The notes beneath the pieces were generated by a model. That model did not search any database, was not told where the DNA came from, and saw nothing but the letters and a program-made list of their open reading frames with translations. A stretch of DNA of 64,000 nucleotides from Paraescarpia echinospica (taxonomy: Eukaryota; Annelida; Polychaeta; Sabellida; Siboglinidae), in assembly GCA_020002185.1 (NCBI GenBank), contig CM034541.1:33603852-33667851 (forward strand). The letters are read 5' to 3'. A program made the position numbers and the translations under genes. Positions 56,901-64,000 of the stretch are shown in pieces. The first letter of the stretch is position 1, and every line of letters starts with the position of its first letter.

Positions 56901-57921
56901 ACTAGTGTTTGTATTTCATCAGAATATTGCACAATAACTCATTCCGACGCTCGTTTTGACCCAAAAGCTATACTTGTAAACATGCTCTGAATGCATGGAA
57001 AGGGTCGGCCTGATGCGAGTGTGGGTCATAAGTGACGTCACATCTCGGCATCCCGAAAAGCGCGCCAAAAATATGCATATTCGAAAATGTCCGGATGTAC
57101 AGCATTAAATGTGGAATTTCTAATTCATTGATTTTTTTGTTTGTTTTTGGCTTGGTGGACATGGAAATAGATAGCAGGATGTAATATAACATGAATTCAA
57201 GCCATATATGTTTTTATTCCCTTTAAAATTGCATATTGTGCGACCATTTATAAAAAAATTATATATGGTATTGAGGACATTGATATATAGCGTATTGGGC
57301 ATGTTGATTCACTGGAAATATGTATTTAAGAAATGGACGATCAAAGAATGCAGCTTTAAATACTATAAAAGAAAGGCTACAAAATTTAAATACTAAAATA
57401 CTACAATTAAAAAGAACAGGTAATAAAGAGCAAATGTCCTCAGGTTAGAAGGCAGGAGAAGAGTAAGACCATGTCCATGATAGTAGGAACATGTCCATGA
57501 TAGGAGGAACATGTGAAGAGAGATTTGGCGAGATTGGCAAGGGAGTAGAGCAAGAGACAGGAATGAGTGGAGACAGAAAAAAAATCGAGGACCAGTACAG
57601 ATGCTAGCTTAACCCTGGACTACAGCGAGAAAAAGAACAACTGGACACGAATGGCAGGAGCAGAATCGGTCACAACAGATGGCGTCACCTACCGCCCATC
57701 ACTATCTTGTCTGGCACGCTCATGCTAGCCGCCCGTTTCTGGTTTTTGATTTGTTCGTCGGTGTTGAAGTCATCATTGTAGCCGTTAAATGGGTCGGCCC
57801 TGTAGCCATTCAGCGGGATGATGCGATCTGGCACACGCATCTTTGTACTAATGTCAGCAGTAAATGTTGGGTCGTAATCCTGGGGCTGAATGTCGTCGTA
57901 CTCAGGTGGTAACTGCGACAT
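53758..57921 (-). CDS. MFF: Mitochondrial fission factor (MFF/Tango11), three coding exons
   Basis: Tail-anchored protein of the mitochondrial and peroxisomal outer membrane that recruits the fission GTPase Drp1. The joined model is 233 codons plus stop; both introns join in phase (57,693|55,351 and 55,120|53,998). Visible: two short conserved repeats, TKMRVPDRI (residues about 26-34) and ASMSVPDKIV (about 66-75), which match the MRVPEKL and MQVPERIV motifs of vertebrate MFF and are the Drp1-binding region; TPPRVLTLEERPF in the middle exon; a coiled coil around RQIAKISRHVLLLEEEN; and a C-terminal hydrophobic anchor VVLYPIVLGYILFRVAAWFL ending in Arg residues. Shorter than human MFF (342 residues) because the central Ser-rich exons are absent or unfound. 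Confidence 0.93.
54019..54290. repeat. Duplicated segment in MFF intron, copy 1
   Basis: TTTACAGGATGCAAGTGTCA, CACTACTTGGATAGAACACT TGAT, GATTTCAAGCCAATTTCTA, GGCCGGTCTCGAACAATTCG and TTTCAAGTATCGCTACATAC recur in the same order at 54,565-55,100. The right part (TCGTTAT...GAGGTT) resembles pogo-type transposon ends. Confidence 0.8.
54565..55100. repeat. Duplicated segment in MFF intron, copy 2 with inserted sequence
   Basis: Same words as copy 1 (TTTACAGGATGCAAGATCTT; CTACTTAGATTGAACACTTG; GGCTGGTCTCGAGCAATTCG; TTTCAAGTATCGCTGTATAT) but the two halves are separated by about 250 extra bases (54,640-54,890). Both copies lie between MFF exons 2 and 3. Confidence 0.8.
55120..55351 (-). CDS. MFF: MFF middle exon (TPPRVLTLEERP)
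   Basis: Acceptor CTGCTGATTCAG, donor TACAA|GTAAGG. The exon completes a GAC codon and reads DIENGRPLPDLHQDTLMGDM, then VGLTTPPRVLTLEERPF and ELDLYESGDLL. TPPRVLTL-x-ERP is nearly identical to the vertebrate motif TPPRVLTLSERP. Rich in Glu/Asp after that. Ends in phase 2. Confidence 0.93.
55475..55539. repeat. (AT)n microsatellite with ATGTATACAT spacers
   Basis: Two AT runs separated by GTATAC; adjoins the left end of the pogo-like element and may include its TA target. Confidence 0.9.
55540..56394. mobile_element. Pogo-like non-autonomous element in MFF intron
   Basis: Left end CAGTAAAACCTGTCTTAGCA, right end read reversed TAGTAAAATCTGTCCATAAC GGTCA. Subterminal words TCCATAACGATAACC, TCCATAATGGTAACC and CCATAACGGCAACC repeat inside both ends. 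Flanked by TA dinucleotides, the Tc1/mariner target. About 855 bases, no transposase frame, so mobilised only in trans if at all. Confidence 0.65.
56430..57100 (+). other. CG-richer segment with repeated GCGATA words; unknown element
   Basis: AAAACGCGATAAACACCATT, AAACTGCGATAAGCGCCATC and AAAACGCGATATATCCG are internal near-repeats within 200 bases. A 141-codon frame (56,565-56,990) runs through it without known features. Probably an old transposon of unknown type in the MFF intron. Confidence 0.3.
57440..57600 (+). pseudogene. LINE C-terminal remnant in MFF intron
   Basis: GTGAAGAGAGATTTGGCGAG reads VKRDLARLARE, then stop and SKRQE, stop, VETEKKSRTSTDAS: the K-R-D-L-x-R-L pattern with W-to-stop changes at TAG/TGA is what a decayed LINE tail looks like. 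Two copies of ATAGTAGGAACATGTCCATG / ATAGGAGGAACATGT precede it. Confidence 0.5.
57693..57921 (-). CDS. MFF: MFF exon with start codon (R1/R2 motifs)
   Basis: On the - strand the acceptor TTCATTTTGCAG is followed immediately by ATG (57,921-57,919), so the start codon is the first triplet of this exon and a non-coding exon must lie upstream (towards 60 kb). Encodes MSQLPPEYDDIQPQDYDPTF, then TKMRVPDRI and SMSVPDKIVMG. Donor GGGCG|GTAGGT. Ends in phase 1. An in-frame ATG further up (57,963) exists but lies in the presumed intron. Confidence 0.93.
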
Positions 57922-59105
57922 CTGCAAAATGAAATAAATGCCCATGCAAAGATCATCATACAAATATTTCAGTCTGCATTCATGCTTGCAATGTACATAG
58001 AATAATCATTCAATCAATTTGATTGAAAAATTATATTCGGTTCTACTGATTTCGGTTTGCCAGCTCTGCTACTAAGGAAAAGTTAAGTTTTGTGAGTCGC
58101 ATCGTATCTGATGATATCCGGGAACTTGACTGGAAAATGTTGGTAAAAAGAAGAGATCACACCCTATTATTTTCTTGAGCCATCTGTTGACAACCGGAAT
58201 ACTGCTTAAGCAGTTATTGATTTTGAGATTGACCAATCCTTTTGTTTTGATGCGACTCTGAGCTTGGTTTTCAAGGATTTAGGCACAACAGAAGTTATCT
58301 TATTATTATTTCAAGGAATTAAGATGCAGGTCTGCAAGGTTTGTCTGATGGACTGACTGAACACAATGAGACAATCAATCTGACCGAGCCTTGTATCAAA
58401 TTTAGGCAAAACTATACTGTATTGTGTATTTATAACGGCGAAATTGTGGTGGGCCGGTATTCTACACACGTGCCAAAGCTGACGCAACTTCCCAAAATAA
58501 CAAGTGTCCTCAGGTTCAACTGTCGAGTCAAGATGAAATTAAAAAGTCAGATTTACGTTCAGGCTTCAGCGGTTCATTGCACTGCATCAGTGGCAGTGCA
58601 TTGTGCCGCCGCTGGCGATTAGGAAAAGGCAAAGGACGGGATGTCCTTCACATTCAATGACAGTTGTCACCTTTTCTTATGTTAAACGGCTTTGGTCGGT
58701 ACTCGTGTCTCAGGCAAATGATTTCTAGTCGTCCATCTGTGGTTTTATTTCGACCCTATACCTAGTATTTCACCCCGTCCAATACAAAACTGTTTATTGG
58801 CGATTCCCTCCACCGATATCACATGGGCACATAGATTGATTACATCATTGATTGCGCACCCAAATATCGATGACGCTTATTTAACGACACCTTGTGAATA
58901 TCATGTGAACTTGCACCACCCGGCTGCTTGACAAGGCCACCATATGGCGCCACTGGAATGGTTGTGTCGCCAAGCAAAACGCTAGCTCTAGATCTTCGTG
59001 CGCTAGTTATCAGTCTTAACAGAGTAGTCAGTTACAAAACCTGACTTACGAGGATGGTTATTTAAAGTTACATAATGATCATGTATCATGATCATGTCGA
59101 CATAG
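57922..59105. other. Upstream of MFF coding exon; contains dispersed repeat C copy 3
   Basis: At 58,170-58,312 the reverse of repeat C is present (TTTTGATGCGACTCTGAGCT, GATTTTGAGATTGACCAATC). A 93-codon frame at 58,341-58,622 begins with TTG and has no known features. A non-coding first exon of MFF could lie here or further right but is not identifiable. Confidence 0.5.
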
Positions 59106-59109
59106 GCGG

Positions 59110-60075
59110 ATAATATGTAGCGACATCGACCATCGTCCGTGACCTTTGTGTTGCACTCGATGCTGATTTATCGATGGCGACGCAGGTGGCAAATGTATGT
59201 CGAAGTGCTTACTACCATCTCTCGAGAATTGCTCGTGTACGAGAGGCAATGGCGACCAGTGTCTGCAAATGTTATGCTGTTTGGTATGCCTGACCGTCTG
59301 CTGCACCGTCTAGAGAGAGTCCAACGGTCAGCCGCTCGTGTTGTGATGTAACTTCGACGAGGTGACCGGCGATTTATTACTGCGGTCCTACAACAGCTAC
59401 ACTAGCTCCCAGTGAGAAAGCGCATCGAGTACAAGTTACTCATGGTTGTACACACGGCACTGTATGCAGGCACGCCAGCGTATCTCGCGTTACTGTTACA
59501 TCGTCACTCACCACGCAGGACCCTACGATCCGACGGTGGTCTGCTTCTGCTGGACGTTCCACGCGTGAACCTAGAACGTTATGGTCGCCGGGCGTTTGCA
59601 TGTGCTGGGCCGACAGTGTGGAACTCTGGAACTACGCGCGATTGAGAACACTAGGCAGGAAAATTATTGAAGACATTTGTGTTCTCAAACTAATATAATC
59701 AGACATCATTTAACCTTTGTATTATTCATGCATATCATTTTAATAAATGTTTAGTCTTATTTATCTCAGAATCACATTTTAATATCTAATCAAATTATTT
59801 AATGTAATTTAGGTTTTTATTTATTTATTTTATCCGGTATGTTCAGCACTTGCTAATCGTTTATTTTATCATTGCATTTACCCGTAATTTGACTATACAT
59901 AGGTTTTTATATATATATATATATACTAGGATTTTGCTTCCTAACTTTATTTATTGTTCTTATTTATTTATCTTAAATGCGTTTCTATGCTTCTTAGATG
60001 ATTGCCGATTTGTAAACACCCGTGAACGGGTCATTAGTCCCGGATTTGATGGTGTGTAAATAAAGTTTATTATTA
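59110..60075 (+). pseudogene. Decayed LINE: RT C-terminal region and 3' UTR
   Basis: Coding pieces in shifting frames: AYYHLSRIARVREAMAT, then PDRLLHRLERVQRSAARVV, then VRKRIEYKLLMVVHTALYAG and RYGRRAFACAGPTVWNS. These follow, in order, the conserved thumb/C-terminal pattern of L2/CR1-like LINEs (YHLxxIxxIR, RLQxVQNxAARL, LPVxxRIxyKxLLLTyKAL, YGxRAFxxAAPxLWNSLP). Interrupted by stops and frameshifts (59,348; 59,403) and a missing segment. The 3' UTR runs to GTGTGTAAATAAAGTTTATT ATTATAATGA near 60,075. Confidence 0.85.
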
Positions 60076-60415
60076 TAATGACATCTTCCATCTGTTAAAT
60101 AAAAAGGACGCCCTGGGCAGTGATTGACCGGTCATTGTAACGTAATAGTTCACACTATTTCCTGTATGTAGAGTGCGCAGAAACCACCCGAAATATATCG
60201 AAATACAAAATCGTGAATATTGTCACTTCGCAACATTTTGACAAACATCAGTTATCAAAATATACATCATAAATAGGCCTGTTTACAGGAATTTATAAAG
60301 TGCTATAAAAACATGTACAAAGCGTAGTAAAAAAACGTTAGAATTAAAACAAACAATTATTTAGTATTAGGCCTGTATTGTAAAGGATATTCTGAAAACC
60401 ATCCGCAATTTGTCG
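60076..60415. other. Non-coding; nothing recognised
   Basis: AT-rich sequence between the LINE remnant and the CpG-rich promoter-like segment. Confidence 0.4.
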
Positions 60416-60754
60416 ATGCCCCTAAATCCGACGCGTCTACAACCTCAAACGTTGGTGACGTCCCTATATGACATCACTATGTGACGTTCATGCTTTGTTA
60501 CTATGGTACAACGAGTTGGGCTGTTAGTTGGGCGTACGATGTCGACGGACGTGTTTTTTTATTGCTTCAGCCAAGCTTGGACTACGCCGCGACCGGCAGG
60601 AAGGATTGTTCGCGAACGTTTTCGAAGGACGCTCCGTCGAATACTTTTAGTTTGGCTAGGCTGCGCTTAATCGGGTCTGTGAAAGCATTCATAATTAGTG
60701 AATGTTAAAACATAATTAAGGCGCTGGCCAGTTTGAAATTTATCTTAGGTGATC
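60416..60754. promoter_or_regulatory. CpG-rich promoter-like segment with CRE-like sites
   Basis: CG dinucleotides are much denser here (ACGCGTC, GTACGATGTCGACGGACGTG, ACGCCGCGACCGG, TTCGCGAACG) than in the surroundings. Three CRE/ATF-like sites lie within 35 bases: TGACGTCC (60,456), TGACATCA (near 60,469), TGACGTTC (60,482). It ends at the ATG of a short + strand exon and lies upstream of MFF on the other strand, so it may drive one or both genes. Confidence 0.5.
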
Positions 60755-60765
60755 ATGGCTAATGG
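60755..60765 (+). CDS. Possible first coding exon (MANG..., phase 2 donor)
   Basis: GATCATGGCTAATGG|GTGAGT: an ATG with A at -3... and G at +4, three full codons (M-A-N) and GG before a perfect donor at 60,766. Placed at the edge of the CpG-rich segment, it has the look of the first coding exon of a gene going right; its later exons are not recognised within the window. The gene cannot be named. Confidence 0.4.
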
Positions 60766-62139
60766 GTGAGTAAACTCCATTAATTTGTGTTGTTTAGATG
60801 GATTGATGATTCGGTTTCTTGGTTTTTAAGTAGTGGTCATGTGACACACCCGTAATATCATTCTGCTGATGAAGTGGTCGAAATAAACAAGAAAAATCGA
60901 AAACAAGTTTCTTGAGAGGTAAATATATATAATCCATTTCTATTGTTAAGCATTCGGTTAATCACACTACGTGCTCCTGCTTGTTCTCAACGGTTTAGAC
61001 ATTGCAAGGCCAGTGGGTTCCTTCCATGGTGTAGTCATTGTAGACTGTAGACGTACTCACCGTCGTCAATGTGGCCTCTCATCATCAAAGGTTGATTTGT
61101 GACAAAACAAATGACTGTCAGATTGCCGACGGTGCCTATTTAAACAATCGATGTATGAATTCGTAAAAATAACACCGAAAGCAAAGATGCATAGGCGTCG
61201 GAACGTGGTGAATGCTGTGGCAACTGGGGCAGCTGGGGCAGCTGAGCTGGAGCCTCAGCACTTCGTTACTGTCGGCGAGGAAAACCTTTCTTGCTGGAAT
61301 CTCACTCCCCACTTGAATGCTGTTGGTCAATACATCGGAAGACGGGACGAGGGGGGTTGCTGTTGGAGAATGTTTTGCGGTGCTTTTTTTTTTTGCCGAC
61401 CTCACGCTGCTCTTCGATATGTCAAGGCGACATTTCCCGAAATGCACTCGACGAACAAACTTCCGCTGCCTGGTCCGGCGAATGTGGGTTGCAACATATT
61501 AACAGCAGATTGCAAAGCAACTGTCGCTGCCACTGTATAGAGTTATGCACTTGTTTACACCGTGCACCACAACGGATCGGGTTCAATCGTTTTATTAAAA
61601 TAGTTGGATGAGTTTTGACTGCATAATCAGACCAGCCGACAACCAACAATCAGTGCTGTGTCAGACAGTGACCGACTCTTCTATCTTTTTGTCATGGTTG
61701 TTGGTGGCACTACGCATTGCGGTTTCATAATTTATGGTACACACAATAATGGATGGTTTCCATTTTGAAAAATGGTGGCCATTTCCCTTACAGTAAAGTC
61801 CGGCGTGGTCGTAAAGCTAAACGTTTTAATTTAGGTAAAAGTGGCCGATAAATAACTGAAGAAAAATGTATGTCAAATATAAAACAAGATTCATTAAACC
61901 TGAGGTCATTCCATGCACTTTTGAAGTTCATACATTCGAAACATTATTTTTTAATGTCGTATGAAATGTACATGTAAGTATCGATGTTTCTAGCGAGATG
62001 ACACACTTAGTTATTATTATCTGGTCGATCAAAAAGGGCTCAAATGTGTAATTTACTCGGTGACCGATCGAACCCCACCCTACAATATTGACGTATATTC
62101 ATCATTTCCCACAGAGATAACATATTTTATACTCTATAC
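60766..62139. other. Probably intronic; open frames of uncertain meaning
   Basis: Around 61,136-61,611 overlapping frames of 100-129 codons are open on both strands in a slightly GC-richer stretch. None carries a motif I know; the - strand one (61,447-61,136) is Ser/Lys-rich with several Cys. I do not call a gene. Confidence 0.3.
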
Positions 62140-62465
62140 AAAAAGGTAAGTTTTTATACCGCGCAGTATCCAGTCCTTGGGACTGCTCAAAGGGTTTTAC
62201 ACTTTACTCTCTGGCAGACCTGTTCAATCGAAGACAGTATCGACTTATCTTCTCTGGGAAGCATCAAGCCACGCTGCAATTAATGCGCGAAGACTATTCG
62301 TACGCAAATATCAACCACTGTCTATAGCCATGTATTCATTCATACAGCTGAGTGAACTGAAGCAACGTACAGTGAACGGAGTAGCCAAAGGTTCGACACG
62401 GTAGTAGTACAGGATTGGAACCCGGGTTCTCTCAATTGCTAAACACAGCGCCACTGCGCTCGACA
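62140..62465 (-). mobile_element. SINE family A, copy 4
   Basis: Read on -: CGAGCGCAGTGGCGCTGTG, GAGAGAACCCGGGTTCCAATC C (B-box-like), CAGTTCACTCAGCTGTATGA, GATTGAACAGGTCTGCC, CAGTCCCAAGGACTGGATAC TGCGC, GGTATAAAAACTTACC. Near full length; the B-box is one base from GGTTCGAATCC. Confidence 0.85.
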
Positions 62466-62679
62466 TGCGAATAATTAGAATTTTTTTTACATAATTTACC
62501 TGAAATAAAACATATTTACTTTCCACATCCACAAAATCAGGGGCCTGATACTATTTGCCACGACAGCGTATTGTATATGTGGTAACACTGTTTTTCATGT
62601 CACATTATAATATTGCTAATTTCACATACTACAATATAATCTTAAATTGGCTAATATAAGATTAGTTAATATTCTAATC

Positions 62680-63150
62680 CAGGGGTCGGCAACCTGCCAA
62701 CTGCGGCCCGCGAAGCTATTTCATGCGGCCCGCGGACTAAAAACGAGATTGCATGCAAAGCAGCCTGCGGGACGACAATAAGTATATTTACATGGTGCAC
62801 CTTCTATGGGAGGAAGAACAAAAGGAGTTGTTTCACTGATTGGAAAGGTTCGACACGATGCAGGTGCCACTGCGAACCTCTTCAGACCCACTGCATCATC
62901 TATCCCACAAGAAACCCTGTATTGCAATTCAACAAAAATGCGAAAGGTACTGAGCGCCGTCATGAAGACAGAGCACTACGTTCGCGCTCTTGGACTAAAC
63001 ATCCAGCAATTCAAGCGCTTCTGGCAGAGTTGAATGCGCAATATCAAAATCTCCCATTCTACTGCAAAGTGCCCTGGTTGAGTCGAGATACAATATGTAG
63101 CGTTGCGTGCACGAGCTGAGACATGGAATTAGCTTGTTCGTAGAGCAGGC
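62680..63150 (+). pseudogene. Broken hAT transposase with left terminal repeat
   Basis: CAGGGGTCGGCAACCTGCCA with CTGCGGCCCGCG and ATGCGGCCCGCGG at 62,680-62,735 is the typical 5' end of hAT (Charlie-like) elements. About 100 bases further, frames encode KVRHDAGATANLF, PQETLYCNSTKMRKVLSAVM and LGLNIQQFK, then after a frameshift QALLAELNAQYQNLPFYCKV and PWLSR: the order found in hAT transposases related to GTF2IRD2/EPM2AIP1-type proteins. The N-terminal half, including any BED finger, is missing, and stops and frameshifts make it non-functional. The right terminal repeat was not found. Confidence 0.75.
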
Positions 63151-63159
63151 GTTTCCAGA

Positions 63160-64000
63160 CATAAGGCCTACCGGACATCGTTGACCGCAGGTGTACCTGC
63201 GAGTTTTCGTTTCTTGTTGACATCGCCGGAAACAATGTAGAAGAAGTTCACCAAAACATAGGTTAATGTGGCTTTGTGGCACTCAAAAGTGACATTCAAT
63301 GCATGAGGTGTATCTTGCAACCAGATGCACTTGTCGATGGAACAGTTTATAAAACTATCACACACGCCAAACTCACTTGGACGTGCATGGAGCATTTTGT
63401 CAAAATGTAAGTTGCATGACGATAACGCAGACCTTGAATAATGTGTATTTTTAATAGTAAATTGTTCAAAATTAGCCATTTTTATTTTAGTTTCACAATA
63501 AAAACAAATATTTGTAAGTTCAGCGTCAATGCCTATGATCTAGAATGCCTAGGTATATGGGTATATAAATACCTGTACAAGTGTAAACATACATAATTAT
63601 AATACTCGTGAAAAAAATTATATACATACTTTTAGAACTAAGCATGAATTTGCAATGAAATGTCTCAAATACAGCCTACCACATGCTATAAATGACACCC
63701 CCGATATAATCAAAGACAAAATATATACTCACAGTTTGCGAGGCTTCTCATTTTATATAAAAACATATTTGTTACACAAATATAATGATTCATGCACTCT
63801 ATCAAATTGCTACACATGTCAACAGAACCATTAAATACAATACATTTGATGCTAGCTTCAGGCAACCAGCACACATACAAACTTACATTCTCACATAAAA
63901 CAAGCACTCCCAAAAAAACATACATGAGATAGACACCTTGTAAAATGACCACATAAATTATCACGTAAATAGGGTGGCTCCTATGATAGCGACAATTGTG
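63160..64000. other. Unassigned right end of the window
   Basis: A 103-codon frame on - (63,479-63,168) contains CHKATLTYVLVNFFYIVSGD and similar stretches, not recognised; it may be hAT-related or an exon. The rest is AT-rich without features. Confidence 0.3.

Noticed and set aside
61136..61611. Coding gene in overlapping frames of 100-129 codons
   Set aside because: Frames on both strands are open over the same stretch, without motifs or splice support.

Overview
The window is a stretch of animal nuclear genome: AT-rich, with long introns, GT-AG exon boundaries in phase, tRNA-derived SINEs, non-LTR retrotransposon remains, MITEs and an unusually large number of minisatellites. Nothing is bacterial or organellar. 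The two recognised genes (a DYRK-family kinase and a mitochondrial fission factor) point to an invertebrate bilaterian, but I cannot name the group from this sequence.

Layout. 1-26 kb: mostly non-coding. It holds a possible last exon of an unknown gene (1.2 kb), two possible first exons (3.77-3.85 kb and 13.03-13.34 kb), large tandem arrays (33-bp unit at 3.95-6.05 kb, 20-bp unit at 8.34-10.29 kb, 24-bp unit at 17.2-17.5 kb), SINE copies, and a 5'-truncated LINE with an open 410-codon reverse-transcriptase frame (13.8-15.1 kb). 26.4-46.7 kb: a class II DYRK kinase on the + strand, best matched to DYRK4. I resolve it into 13 exons whose phases all join, giving 703 codons plus stop; exons 3-13 (35,684-46,675) are firm and exons 1-2 are inferred. 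Its introns are packed with repeats, including an array derived from its own exon-7 donor, a 1.6-kb array carrying copies of its own exon-10 acceptor, a long inverted repeat around a TG tract, and two copies of one foldback MITE just upstream of exons 2 and 4. 46.7-53.7 kb: DYRK 3' flank and intergenic repeats. 53.76-57.92 kb: MFF (mitochondrial fission factor / Tango11) on the - strand, three coding exons, 233 codons plus stop, convergent with the kinase gene. 59.1-60.1 kb: remains of a second LINE type. 60.4-60.8 kb: CpG-rich promoter-like segment with CRE-like sites and a short first coding exon on the + strand, possibly a bidirectional promoter with MFF. 62-64 kb: another SINE and a broken hAT transposase.

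The two real genes have no obvious joint function. The kinase is a dual-specificity Ser/Thr kinase that autophosphorylates its YxY activation loop; MFF is the tail-anchored Drp1 receptor of mitochondria and peroxisomes. The most unusual signal is the presence of tandem arrays that multiply a splice donor and a splice acceptor within one gene. I found no CRISPR, no operon and no new multi-gene system.
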